Assembly (NCBI RefSeq): GCF_014204625.1
Contig: NZ_JACHLU010000014.1
Location: 1 to 64,000 of the forward strand
Length of the DNA stretch: 64,000 nt
Direction: 5' to 3'
Source of the DNA: Gillisella vitis
GTDB lineage: Bacteria; Pseudomonadota; Alphaproteobacteria; Rhizobiales; Rhizobiaceae
The position numbers and the translations under genes were made by a program. Every line of letters starts with the position of its first letter. Position 1 is the first letter of the stretch. Shown piece after piece: positions 1 through 8,487 of the stretch. A model generated the notes under the pieces. The model was not told the origin of the DNA and made no database searches. It worked only from the letters and a program-made list of their open reading frames with translations.

Positions 1-95
1 ATAATTGGCATCGGCCGCATGGTGGTCTAAAATCGCAAACACCAATCAGTCGCCTCGGACTGAACAGGGACAACGTATTGAGGCTCCACATCTAG

Positions 96-144
96 AGCGC
101 CTCTCACCATATATGGCGCACGGCGCTGTAGGGTGAGAGGCGCT
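96..144. repeat. Palindromic intergenic repeat, family D copy 1
   Basis: AGCGCCTCTCACC at 96-108 is answered by its reverse complement GGTGAGAGGCGCT at 132-144, giving a 13-bp stem around TATATGGCGCAC. The left arm plus centre recurs at 45068-45093. It lies directly upstream of the amidohydrolase, and its right arm overlaps an unlikely GTG start at 133. Confidence 0.7.
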
Positions 145-195
145 GTCATGGGGTACGATGATGTCGTCCTCCCGAACGAGACCGGAGTCGATACC

Positions 196-2073
196 ATGCA
201 TCCCGACCTGATCCTTCACAATGGCCGCTTTACCACGCTGGTCCCGACCAATCCGAGTGCAAGCGCCGTCGCAATCAAGGACGGGCTTTTTCTTGAGGTG
301 GGATCGGACAATGAGGTCATGGGTCTGGCCGGGCCGGATACGAGGATCGTTAATCTGAAGGGCAGGCGTGTGCTCCCGGGGCTGATCGACAACCACACCC
401 ACGTCATTCGCGGCGGCCTGAATTTCAATATGGAACTGCGCTGGGATGGTGTGCGCAGCCTCGCCGACGCCATGAACATGCTCAAGCGTCAGGTGGCGGT
501 CACGCCGGCACCCCAATGGGTCCGTGTGGTCGGTGGCTTCACCGAGCATCAATTCGCCGAGAAGCGACTGCCGACCATTGAAGAGATCAACGCAATCGCG
601 CCGGACACCCCGGTTTTCCTGCTGCATCTGTACGACCGTGCGCTGCTGAATGCCGCTGCCCTGCGCGCTGTCGGCTACACCCGCGATACGCCGAATCCGC
701 CCGGTGGCGAAATCACCCGCGATGCGAATGGGAATCCAACAGGCATGTTGCTTGCCAAACCGAATGCCGGAATCCTGTACGCGACCCTCGCTAAGGGACC
801 AAAACTGCCGTTTGACTATCAGGTCAATTCCACCCGTCATTTCATGCGCGAACTGAACCGCTTGGGTGTCACCGGCGTCATCGATGCAGGCGGCGGTTTC
901 CAGAACTATCCGGATGACTATCAGGTCATCCAGACGTTGTCCGACGAAAACCAGATGACCGTGCGGCTGGCCTATAATCTCTTCACCCAGAAGCCGAAGG
1001 AAGAGAAAGAGGATTTCCTCAACTGGACGCAAACGGTCAAATACAAGCAGGGCAACGATTATTTTCGTCACAATGGGGCGGGTGAAATGCTCGTCTTCTC
1101 GGCCGCCGATTTTGAGGACTTCCGCCAGCCGCGCCCGGATATGGGGCCGGAAATGGAGGGCGAGCTGGAAGAGGTTGTGCGTGTTCTTGCCGAAAACCGC
1201 TGGCCCTGGCGTATGCATGCAACGTATGACGAGACGATCTCCCGTTCGCTCGATGTCTTCGAAAAGGTCAACAAAGATATTCCGCTGGAGGGCCTCAACT
1301 GGTTCTTCGACCATGCGGAAACAATTTCAGACCGTTCCATCGACCGGATCGCAGCGCTTGGCGGCGGCATCGCCACTCAGCATCGTATGGCCTTCCAAGG
1401 CGAATACTTCGTCGAACGTTATGGTCACGGCGTGGCGGAAGCGACACCGCCGATCAAGCGAATGCTGGATAAGGGTGTGCATGTGTCGGCTGGGACAGAC
1501 GCGACGCGCGTTGCCTCCTACAATCCTTGGGTCTCGCTCTCCTGGATGATTACGGGCAAAACGCTTGGCGGCATGCAGCTTTATCCCCGCGCCAATTGCC
1601 TCGATCGTGAAACGGCCCTCAGGATGTGGACCGAAAAAGTCACCTGGTTTTCTCATGAAGAGGGCAAGAAGGGCCGTATCGAGAAAGGCCAATTCGCCGA
1701 TCTGGTGGTGCCGGACAAGGATTTCTTCTCCTGTTCCGAGGACGAAATTTCGTTCCTGACGTCAGAGTTGACCATGGTCGGCGGCAAGATTGTTTATGGC
1801 GTCAATGACTTCAAGGCGCTCGACGAGAGCAGCATCCCGCCCGCCATGCCGGACTGGTCTCCTGTGAACACATTCGGCGGTTACGCCGCCTGGGGTGAAC
1901 CCGATGGCGCTGGTGCCCGTTCCCTGCGTCGCACGGCCATCTCCGCCTGCGGCTGCGCCAGCAATTGTGGCGTACACGGCCATGACCACGCAGGAGCCTG
2001 GACATCCAGGCTTCCGATTGCCGACCTCAAAGGCTTCTTTGGCGCGCTCGGTTGCTCCTGCTGGGCGGTGTGA
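196..2073 (+). CDS. Metal-dependent amidohydrolase (YtcJ-like)
   Basis: A 625-residue cytosolic amidohydrolase of the YtcJ/exoenzyme-regulatory-like family. It opens with the typical beta-sandwich start DLILHNGRFTTL. The metal motif LPGLIDNHTH lies near residue 65, a late AGTDATR motif supplies the usual metal-binding Asp, and GQFADLVV closes the sandwich. The family hydrolyses N-acyl, amide or related C-N bonds; the substrate cannot be read here. I chose ATG 196 because GGAG sits 8 nt upstream and homologues begin at this point. An in-frame GTG at 133 and ATG at 148 would add residues encoded by the repeat arm. The last 40 residues are Cys-rich and unlike the family core. The gene stands alone, followed by IS debris. 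Confidence 0.85.
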   Translation: MHPDLILHNGRFTTLVPTNPSASAVAIKDGLFLEVGSDNEVMGLAGPDTRIVNLKGRRVLPGLIDNHTHVIRGGLNFNMELRWDGVRSLADAMNMLKRQVAVTPAPQWVRVVGGFTEHQFAEKRLPTIEEINAIAPDTPVFLLHLYDRALLNAAALRAVGYTRDTPNPPGGEITRDANGNPTGMLLAKPNAGILYATLAKGPKLPFDYQVNSTRHFMRELNRLGVTGVIDAGGGFQNYPDDYQVIQTLSDENQMTVRLAYNLFTQKPKEEKEDFLNWTQTVKYKQGNDYFRHNGAGEMLVFSAADFEDFRQPRPDMGPEMEGELEEVVRVLAENRWPWRMHATYDETISRSLDVFEKVNKDIPLEGLNWFFDHAETISDRSIDRIAALGGGIATQHRMAFQGEYFVERYGHGVAEATPPIKRMLDKGVHVSAGTDATRVASYNPWVSLSWMITGKTLGGMQLYPRANCLDRETALRMWTEKVTWFSHEEGKKGRIEKGQFADLVVPDKDFFSCSEDEISFLTSELTMVGGKIVYGVNDFKALDESSIPPAMPDWSPVNTFGGYAAWGEPDGAGARSLRRTAISACGCASNCGVHGHDHAGAWTSRLPIADLKGFFGALGCSCWAV

Positions 2074-2110
2074 GCCCCGCCATTGGTGACAGGGCACACG
2101 GTAAGATGAC

Positions 2111-2215
2111 ATGAAATTCAAGCTTATCGCGGCAGAGAAGGCGAATATTCCGGTTTGTGCGCCTGCACGTTTCCGGGTGTCAGCGAAAGCAGATATTACG
2201 CTTGGGGCATAGAAC
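2111..2215 (+). pseudogene. IS3-family transposase OrfB fragment, frameshifted
   Basis: Two overlapping frames together match the N-terminus of IS3-family OrfB proteins. Frame one from ATG 2111 reads MKFKLIAAEKANIPV. After a +1 shift near 2155, the other frame continues CACTFPGVSESRYYAWG, matching the usual pattern of AAEKA..PV..CR.LGVS.SGYYAW. Nothing of the DDE catalytic domain follows, so this is a remnant of roughly 35 codons. Its end overlaps the 3' end of the opposite-strand glycosyltransferase gene. Confidence 0.65.
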
Positions 2216-4361
2216 GGTTGCGCATTCGACAGACGAACAGGGTGTCGACACACATGGCCTCATGGACATCAAACAACGCACGGAACATTGCCTCACCCTC
2301 TGGCGTGTGGTCGTGCGCAGCCATGATAATGGTTCGATCACCGATAAAGGCACGCAGGCCAGCGGCGGACCGTTCGATTTCGACAGCATTGTGTGCACAA
2401 TCGTTGAAAATGAAGTTATAGCCAAGATCTGGCGCGGTTGCGAAATCCCCGACATGAATGGTGACGTAAGGGAGCAGCCCAAGCGCATCAAGATTGCGTT
2501 TCAGGGTGCCAATGACGCCACCATCCGCCTTCAAGACGGGGGCGATGTCCGCATCGAAAACAGCAGCTGAAATATGCCCGATGGACTGTCCGCCACATTG
2601 GGGCGATAAATAGTGTACCTCGTCACCCACAGGCTGAAAATCCTCCAACAGGGGCTGGATTTCAGTGCTGATGAAGCGCTTTTTACCTCCTGCATCCCTT
2701 ACGGCGCGGGCGAGGACAGATGTGGAACGCCCGACCCATGCTCCCATCTCCAGTATTGGGCCATCAAGAACACGGGCGAAGCCATAGAGCAGGCGCATCT
2801 CTCGCTCCGATAGCCAGCCGTTGGTGATTGGTGTTAATGGACCTGATTCCAGTTTCCAGTCGCCTTGCTGCTCGGCAATTCGGTTGAGCAGTTCACCCAG
2901 GTGCGGTGTATTTCGGGTCTGAGCGGTGATGATTTCGAGGGCGTAGATCGAGGCACCCAGAATACGTGTGTCTGGATTGTCGGGAAATGTGTTGCTGGGC
3001 GCGTCGGCTGTCGGCACCCGGATAGACAGCATCGTCAGTCCGTTCCAGGGTAACATGTCATCATTGCCTGTCTTCAGTGGTATCTCAACCAAACAGCGAC
3101 TGTCCTGTGGCAGATCCACCTCGATTTCCTCTCCAGCGTTGATGGAAATGAAGGCGCGGGCTTTTGGCAGACTCGAGTGGCTGCCGATTGTGATGGCCAG
3201 CGCAACGGCATCGGGCATCGTAATCCGCAGGACAGCCAAAGCCTGACGCTGGGTCCAGACCTGGAAATCTTCAGCAGCGTTAAATCCCGTCCAGCGGCTC
3301 AAGGCTTGCGCAAGCGGTGTCCGGCCTTCCAAAGGCCACGGCCCCGCCGTCGGCAGCGTGATGATTGGAGGAATGTCCGGTAATGGCTTGCCGTTTGGAA
3401 CACTCTTTGCGTGCAGTACGTCACCGCCTGGCTGGTCAAGACGATTCCTCAACCGCGCCCAATGTTCGAATTGTTGCAGAAATTGCTGTTGGCAACGGGC
3501 GACAACCGCGTCAATCCGGGCTGCATCCTGAGGTGTACTCCGGTCTCGCTGCCAGAGGGCGTCGCGTATTGATTGCGCTTTTACCATAAGTCCCAGCGCA
3601 GAGTAGTTTTCCTCTGCGATTGCGGAATTGCCTGTTGCGCCGACGCGCCGATGAGTGTTGTTGACATGTTGGCGCCAGCCGACGAGCGGACGGGCGATAA
3701 GATGATGCGTGCCAAGCAACGTCGCGCGCAGCGGTGCGATGATGTCGAAGCCATAGGGGCACAGTTCGGTGTCCATTGGTGGAAAAGCTTCAAAAATCGC
3801 TCGATGATAGGCGAGTGTCGCGCCATACCAAAGCGCGCCCCAAAAGACAGGAATTGGATCATTCCAATCCACGACACGATCCCCGTGGAGCGGATCGAGA
3901 ATGCCCATGGGTATGTCACCTTCCGATAAAAGCACGGCATTGCTGCTGACAAGCCGGCAGCGGGGATCTTTGTCGAAGCAGGCGAGAATTGTGTCGAGCC
4001 TTCCAGGCAATGTGATGTCGTCACTGTCTGCCTGAATGATCACGGGTGCTGAAGAATAACGGGCAAAGGCATCGACCAGAGCAGAACCACGCGACTGCCC
4101 ATTGCGCAGCACTGTTGCGACAATATCCGGCCGCGCGGACAGACGGTTCATCACCACATCCAAGCCGCCATCCTGAGATCCATCGTCAACCACGATCAAT
4201 TCGTATTCGGGCCGCCACTGAGCGAAGAGGCTGTCCAGTTGCGCGCCGATCCAGCGGGAATTGTTGTACAGCGGAATGGCGATTGTTGCACGCATGGCAT
4301 GTGAAGCAGGAGCAGTCTGCACGAGTTCAAATCCATTTTGTTCGTCTTTTTTCGTCTTCAT
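2196..4361 (-). CDS. Glycosyltransferase family 2 / SAM methyltransferase fusion
   Basis: A 721-residue two-enzyme protein. Residues about 23-230 form a GT-A family 2 domain: ATIAIPLYN start, VVDDGSQDGG, and an acidic QADSDD nucleotide-sugar/metal motif. A middle region (about 330-480) looks like a beta-rich accessory domain. Residues about 520-700 form a class I methyltransferase, with ILEMGAWVGRST as the SAM-binding glycine loop. A role in decorating surface polysaccharide or a glycolipid is inferred from the fusion only. ATG 4361 is chosen because the nucleotide-binding strand starts about 22 residues later; in-frame ATGs at 4373 and 4394 and a TTG at 4448 also exist. The last few codons read through IS3-derived sequence, so the natural C-terminus may have been replaced. 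Confidence 0.75.
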   Translation of the reverse strand: MKTKKDEQNGFELVQTAPASHAMRATIAIPLYNNSRWIGAQLDSLFAQWRPEYELIVVDDGSQDGGLDVVMNRLSARPDIVATVLRNGQSRGSALVDAFARYSSAPVIIQADSDDITLPGRLDTILACFDKDPRCRLVSSNAVLLSEGDIPMGILDPLHGDRVVDWNDPIPVFWGALWYGATLAYHRAIFEAFPPMDTELCPYGFDIIAPLRATLLGTHHLIARPLVGWRQHVNNTHRRVGATGNSAIAEENYSALGLMVKAQSIRDALWQRDRSTPQDAARIDAVVARCQQQFLQQFEHWARLRNRLDQPGGDVLHAKSVPNGKPLPDIPPIITLPTAGPWPLEGRTPLAQALSRWTGFNAAEDFQVWTQRQALAVLRITMPDAVALAITIGSHSSLPKARAFISINAGEEIEVDLPQDSRCLVEIPLKTGNDDMLPWNGLTMLSIRVPTADAPSNTFPDNPDTRILGASIYALEIITAQTRNTPHLGELLNRIAEQQGDWKLESGPLTPITNGWLSEREMRLLYGFARVLDGPILEMGAWVGRSTSVLARAVRDAGGKKRFISTEIQPLLEDFQPVGDEVHYLSPQCGGQSIGHISAAVFDADIAPVLKADGGVIGTLKRNLDALGLLPYVTIHVGDFATAPDLGYNFIFNDCAHNAVEIERSAAGLRAFIGDRTIIMAAHDHTPEGEAMFRALFDVHEAMCVDTLFVCRMRNRSMPQA

Positions 4362-4881
4362 CCTATTCCACATCTCTGCTGCCTGCCTCTGCATTCCCTG
4401 CCGTCGAGCGGGCCGCGTCAACCCGCACAATCGCTCTCCTCTGTTCAACAGAGGTTAGAGTTGTTGGATGCAAAGCTTTGTCATGAGTGATGTTTGCCCG
4501 AGTGATTCAGCAACCAAAACCATGGGCTATTTCAACAGCCTGCACATTTTGAACATAAGCTTCCATATCCTGTTCAATGAGCGAGGATCAATCGACATTG
4601 ATCGTATTCAGATGATAATTATCATCAGTTTGATGAATCTTTTGAGGTACATGGTTCGGTTTTGTCGCAAACGCAATCCGAATCCAGAGGGTCAAAATTC
4701 AATCATATGGCGAGGGAGGCGTTTTGTTTATGCGGCATGTGAGAGCAATCATACTCTTTCAATCCTGATCGCATAGATGCAAACCGTTGAAACCATCTTT
4801 GCGTATCAACGCCTGTTTTATCATAGGCTCAATCGTTTACGGTAAACAGATAAGGTGACGTCAAGTTCAGGAGTAAAGCCA
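4362..4881. other. Divergent AT-rich promoter region with a perfect palindrome
   Basis: About 500 bp separate the divergent glycosyltransferase and methyltransferase genes. It is AT-rich and I see no credible gene; an ORF at 4468-4776 has no recognisable domain and no ribosome site. GATGATAATTATCATC at 4611-4626 is a perfect 16-bp palindrome and a plausible operator. Its GATAAT-like half-sites recall Fur-type boxes, but this is weak evidence. Confidence 0.45.
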
Positions 4882-5685
4882 TTGAAAACATTATCTTTTG
4901 AAGAATCGCTAAACGATTTGCGGCTGAGCTTCAGCACGTCACCAGAGCCGTCTTACAAGGTATCGAGTTATTTTCATGCCTATGTTGAGCTTTTTGGCCA
5001 TCTTCGTGGCAAAGAATGCACATTTGTGGAAACAGGCGTCTTGAATGGCGGCTCTCTTTTTATGTGGAGGCAGTGGTTGGGACCGCAGGCGCGGATCGTG
5101 GGGATTGATATGAATCCTGATGCAGCGAAATGGCGCGAGCACGGATTCGAAATCCTGATCGGCGATCAGGGAGATCCTGAATTCTGGAAAGAAGCATTTC
5201 GTGAAATCGGCCCATTTGACGGATTTCTTGACGATGGTGGCCATCAATCTTTTCAGCAGATCGTGACCGCTCAGGCGGCTATTCGGAATGCCCAAAAAAA
5301 ATGTGTTGTCGTGGTCGAAGACACATGCACCAGTTTCATGCGTGAATTTGACCGCCATCGGAATCGATCTTTTTTAGAATTTTCGAAAGCGGCAACGGAT
5401 GTGCTTGTGGCAAACACCAGTCATTTTTTCGAGGGCCAGTTTCCCCCAGTCGATAACGCGCAGAGCATTGATGATTTCAAACAGGTCTGTTCGATTCAAT
5501 TCTTCAGTGGAATCGTCGCGTTCAAGATAGACCCGATCGCGGCTGAAAAGCCCGACCTGCTCTGGAACAAGGAACCGGAGCAAAATGCAGAAGATTTCCG
5601 TTATAATGGTGTAACATCAGCCACGATTATTTGGCCTAATCCATTTGTCGTTGAAAAAATAACGATACGCGGTGGACGTGAATAG
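4882..5685 (+). CDS. Class I SAM-dependent methyltransferase (cephalosporin-hydroxylase-like fold)
   Basis: A 267-residue protein with FVETGVLNGGSLFMW as SAM motif I, VGIDMNP as the acidic strand-2 motif, and FDGFLDDGGHQ near the active site. This is the pattern of the small methyltransferases grouped with the cephalosporin hydroxylase family, often found in polysaccharide or sugar-modification loci. TTG 4882 is chosen because AGGAG lies 8 nt upstream; GTG 4855 in the same frame has only a weak site. It is divergent from the glycosyltransferase/methyltransferase fusion, so both may act on the same glycan (inference). It is followed by 9-bp tandem repeats and a weak hairpin. Confidence 0.72.
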   Translation: MKTLSFEESLNDLRLSFSTSPEPSYKVSSYFHAYVELFGHLRGKECTFVETGVLNGGSLFMWRQWLGPQARIVGIDMNPDAAKWREHGFEILIGDQGDPEFWKEAFREIGPFDGFLDDGGHQSFQQIVTAQAAIRNAQKKCVVVVEDTCTSFMREFDRHRNRSFLEFSKAATDVLVANTSHFFEGQFPPVDNAQSIDDFKQVCSIQFFSGIVAFKIDPIAAEKPDLLWNKEPEQNAEDFRYNGVTSATIIWPNPFVVEKITIRGGRE

Positions 5686-5689
5686 CGCC

Positions 5690-5725
5690 GTTAACAACGT
5701 TAACAACGATAACAACAATAACAAC
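5690..5725. repeat. Four tandem 9-bp repeats
   Basis: GTTAACAAC twice, then GATAACAAC and AATAACAAC, directly after the methyltransferase stop. A short imperfect hairpin (AGCAGGGCA / TGCCTGCT) follows at about 5727-5746 and may terminate transcription. Confidence 0.7.
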
Positions 5726-5799
5726 AAGCAGGGCAAAAATGCCTGCTCTGCCGCTTTTGAAAATCCACGGTACACGACGCAAGGTTTTTGCCTTTCAAA

Positions 5800-5937
5800 A
5801 CCCCTCCCCACAAGTGGGAGGGAATCTGTTGCATTCTGGGCAAGCTTTTGTTTTTCATCGAAAATCTGTGAGAAGAAGAAAGGTGGCAAAGCGTTCGAGC
5901 TGCTCCCTCCCCCTTGTGGGGAGGGTTGGGGAGGGGT
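5800..5937. repeat. Inverted C/G-rich repeat pair, family F
   Basis: CCCCTCCCCACAAGTGGGAG at 5801-5820 and the related CTCCCTCCCCCTTGTGGGGA around 5904-5923, the second followed by GGGTTGGGGAGGGG. The arms are inverted copies separated by about 85 bp. Such C/G tracts are common intergenic repeats in Rhizobiales. No gene is seen between 5686 and 6050. Confidence 0.6.
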
Positions 5938-5959
5938 CTTTCTTGTTTGCGTCGTGTCC

Positions 5960-6053
5960 TGTGGTTCAATCTGAACCTGACTGACTCTCAATTTCTTTGT
6001 TTTCGTTTGTCTGATCAGTAAAATCGGATTCCACCTTGCCCTGACAAACTCTA
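5960..6053 (-). repeat. Palindromic repeat, family A copy 1
   Basis: Read on the minus strand it begins TAGAGTTTGTCAGGG, continues through the GACAAACGAAAACAAAG core, and ends with a GGTTCA-ATC-TGAACC hairpin. Its first three bases are the stop codon of the Omp-like gene, and its terminal hairpin could act as that gene's terminator. Confidence 0.75.
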
Positions 6054-6665
6054 AAACTTGTAGCTCGCGCCAACGAGAACCTTGTGCTGTGTTGCTTTGA
6101 AATCACCGACGGATGCGCCAAAATCTTTATTGCCGAAATCAGAGTAGCGATATTCGCCGCGAACCAGAATGTTGTCGGTGAAGGCGTGCTCAATACCGCC
6201 ACCAGCGGTCCATCCGATCAGAATTTTGTCCTTTTTATCCACGCCGGGAACATCGATCTTGGTGCCAGCGGCTGCAATACCCGCAGTGGTGAAGATCAGG
6301 GTGCGATCCCACGCATAACCGATACGGCCGCGGCCAGAGGCATCCCATTCGATTTTTGCGTCGCTTTTCTTTTCAAAGTTATAGTTGAAGTCATTCTCGA
6401 TACCAAAAACGATGTTTCCATGTTGGAAGTTGTAGCCAGCATGTCCGCCTGCTGTGCCACTATTGACATCCAGATTGGAGCCAAAGCCTTTTGTCTGGTT
6501 TCGGTTGTATCCGCCCTGCGCGCCAAGATAAAACCCAGACCAATCATAAGCGGAAATCTGTGGCACGCTTGGAGGTGAGGGCTGCTCATACACCATATCA
6601 GCCGCAATAACCGGCGTTGTGGAAGAGATCGCAAGCGCTGCGAGGGCCATAAATCTAAGTTTCAT
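6051..6665 (-). CDS. Outer-membrane beta-barrel protein (Omp25/Omp31-like)
   Basis: A 204-residue outer-membrane protein. MKLRFMALAALAISS...IAAD is a cleavable signal peptide. YDWSGFYLGAQGGY is the hallmark first strand of the Omp25/Omp31 family of Brucella and relatives. Alternating aromatic strands follow, and the C-terminus LVGASYKF ends in Phe as BAM-inserted barrels do. ATG 6665 has AGGAACGA upstream; a longer frame to 6725 would precede the signal peptide with unrelated residues. The family is a structural surface antigen with an 8-stranded barrel. The TAG stop is contributed by a family A repeat. Confidence 0.85.
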   Translation of the reverse strand: MKLRFMALAALAISSTTPVIAADMVYEQPSPPSVPQISAYDWSGFYLGAQGGYNRNQTKGFGSNLDVNSGTAGGHAGYNFQHGNIVFGIENDFNYNFEKKSDAKIEWDASGRGRIGYAWDRTLIFTTAGIAAAGTKIDVPGVDKKDKILIGWTAGGGIEHAFTDNILVRGEYRYSDFGNKDFGASVGDFKATQHKVLVGASYKF

Positions 6666-6942
6666 GTGATCGTTCCTGTGTTGAATGGATGAGCAGGCAT
6701 ACCGCTGACGGCCTGACCTGCTCATGCTCGACTATGCCTCACAGGAATGTTGCAGAGTGTCTTTTCACATTATCTTTTGTTGCAATGCCGAATCTCGCTT
6801 CCCAGTGTCCCGTCGACGGTATGCATGATCGTCAACGAAATTATTGCCGATACTGCAATTCAAATCCGGGCATCGTTTATTCTTGATGGTTGTTTTTAAC
6901 TATTCAGGTTTTTCTGAATGCTGGCTAGTGGCAAAGTCACTG

Positions 6943-7767
6943 TCAGTTCATATCTGACACTCTGCTCACCGCATCTCGTCCGAGCTTCAACGTGGTGAAG
7001 GGCAAAGCTATGGTTTGGGCAAGCACAACTCCCGCGCCATTCAAAACAGCCGCGCCGATCTCTGACGTTTGATTTATGCTTTTAAAATCTGTCGTTTCGA
7101 CCGGAAATTGAGACGGACTTGCCGTCTTTTTCGCAAGGGCGGTGACGACAATTCGCCGATTGGAGATGTCGCACTCTGGCTTGCATTGATCATAGCGGAT
7201 GGCATCTGCCCTGTTTGTTGCAGAAATCTGGTCCATCCTCTTTGATTGAACGGATTTGCCATTTTCCAAGACCGGGCGCTTGGTCGGAATAACAGTGTAG
7301 GCAAGAGGGGTCTCTGGTGTTTCGGTCTTGCTCAAGGTCACGGGCGCTGGCACTGGTGTGGCATCCAGACTGTCCTGAAGCTCCGTTGACATGCCCGCAT
7401 CCTTCTGATGGAGCAGATCAGAGGTTAGAGTATCGTACCGAAAAGCGGAATCGGAACGATGCTCTCGTTCCCTGTTTTCGCGGCGGATTTTTCCGAAAAC
7501 CGATTCCCACTTTTCGGACCAAAGCTGTATCGCGCCTTTGACCTCAAGGCCGTGTGTCGAAGCTGCTTGCTGATCGGCAAGCATACAGATTGCACCAAGC
7601 AGGAGGCCGCCAACCCCAAGCGTGAGCAATATTGAGCGATTGTACCGTGGCTGTGAGATTTTTAACTCGAGATCGTGGCGATGCTGCCACACGCGAACAA
7701 GAGGGATCACACCCTTGCCGGGTGCCTCTGGTGGAAAAATCATATCGCCATCAAGATGACTGGACAT
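6943..7767 (-). CDS. Single-pass membrane protein of unknown function with embedded repeat
   Basis: A 274-residue protein I cannot assign. Residues 1-42 are cytosolic. A single hydrophobic segment (ILLTLGVGGLLLGAICMLA) lies at about 45-63, followed by a polar, low-complexity region. The C-terminal part contains ISNRRIVVTALAKK and a mildly hydrophobic tail. Start ATG 7767 is preceded by AAAGG at good spacing; the in-frame GTG at 7785 is less likely. Residues about 82-113 (KWESVFGKIRRENREREHRSD and neighbours) are encoded by a family B palindromic repeat, so this segment was probably inserted into the gene. It lies between the Omp-like gene and a PepSY-like secreted protein. Confidence 0.5.
   Translation of the reverse strand: MSSHLDGDMIFPPEAPGKGVIPLVRVWQHRHDLELKISQPRYNRSILLTLGVGGLLLGAICMLADQQAASTHGLEVKGAIQLWSEKWESVFGKIRRENREREHRSDSAFRYDTLTSDLLHQKDAGMSTELQDSLDATPVPAPVTLSKTETPETPLAYTVIPTKRPVLENGKSVQSKRMDQISATNRADAIRYDQCKPECDISNRRIVVTALAKKTASPSQFPVETTDFKSINQTSEIGAAVLNGAGVVLAQTIALPFTTLKLGRDAVSRVSDMN
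7427..7524 (-). repeat. Family B palindromic repeat inside a coding sequence
   Basis: On the minus strand it reads GGTCCGAAAAGTGGGAATCG, TTTTCGGAAAAATCCG, CGCGAAAACAGGGAACGAGAGC, then GATTCCGCTTTTCGGTACGATACTCT. It matches the intergenic copy at 39749-39849 arm for arm. It stays open in the frame of the surrounding gene. Confidence 0.75.
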
Positions 7768-7824
7768 TGGCTGCCTTTCATTCACGCTGAACGGTCTGGT
7801 GCACGCTTGATCCGCCCAAGCCGC

Positions 7825-7927
7825 TAGAGTTTGTCAGGGAAAAGTGGAACCCGGTTTTTCTGATCAGACAAACGAAAACAAGAGGATTTAGAGCCTGTCT
7901 GGTTCAGTCCAAACCTGACAGGCTGCT
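7825..7927 (+). repeat. Palindromic repeat, family A copy 2
   Basis: Begins TAGAGTTTGTCAGGGAAAAG and ends with AGCCTGTC-TGGTT / AACC-TGACAGGCT. It fills the gap between two minus-strand genes, where the hairpin may terminate or insulate transcription. Confidence 0.75.
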
Positions 7928-7960
7928 AAAGTGGGTTGAAAATCCTAAATTGCATTTGTC

Positions 7961-8332
7961 TCAATACTGGTCGTGAACAACACCCATGATATCCCCGGAC
8001 CGCGATACACTTACGAGCAGATTGTCGCCGCCACGGGTTGCCTTGACGAGAAAGCGCTCGCCGACATCCTGAACATTCCTGACCCGGTAACCACGATCCT
8101 CAAGCAGGCGGATAACGTCATCCGGTCCAAAATTTCTGGACCGCCCCAGCCAGCGGTTTTGTGCGTCGTGATGACGATTCCAGGTGTTGAGGAAATTGGA
8201 TTCTGTGTTGCCGTCGACGGCATACGGGTATGAAGACTGACCATCATAAATTACGACCTGCGAAAATGCATGGGGCGCGAAGATCGTGCTAAGAGCTGCT
8301 GACACACTCAATGCGATGACACGGTTTTTCAT
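7961..8332 (-). CDS. Small secreted PepSY-like protein
   Basis: A 123-residue exported protein. MKNRVIALSVSAALSTIFAP followed by HAFSQ is a signal peptide. The C-terminal half (VIRLLEDRGYRVRNVQDVGE, FLVKATRGGDNLLVSVS, GDIMGV) has the alpha-beta pattern of PepSY-like periplasmic domains. The gap region is rich in Asn, Trp and His. ATG 8332 has AGGAG 6 nt upstream, which excludes the longer frame. PepSY domains are often protease inhibitors or envelope accessory modules; a precise role is not visible. Its neighbours are envelope proteins and a two-component system. Confidence 0.65.
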   Translation of the reverse strand: MKNRVIALSVSAALSTIFAPHAFSQVVIYDGQSSYPYAVDGNTESNFLNTWNRHHDAQNRWLGRSRNFGPDDVIRLLEDRGYRVRNVQDVGERFLVKATRGGDNLLVSVSRSGDIMGVVHDQY

Positions 8333-8487
8333 GGAGTTCTCCTTGATTGGGCGCTGCCTGGAGTGATCCGATGACTTGATTGGAAAATCGTTGTTCACTG
8401 TGACAATCCAAGGCAACAGCGACACCATCATGCGCCTCGCTCCTGTTATTGTGTGTCGTTTCTTGTGATAAAATGTTGCGGCCGTTC

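Noticed and set aside
46-1314. 422-codon minus-strand open frame
   Set aside because: Antisense to the amidohydrolase, which has clear family motifs; the antisense protein has none.
4468-4776. 102-codon plus-strand open frame in the divergent promoter region
   Set aside because: No recognisable domain, no ribosome site, base composition of an AT-rich intergenic region.
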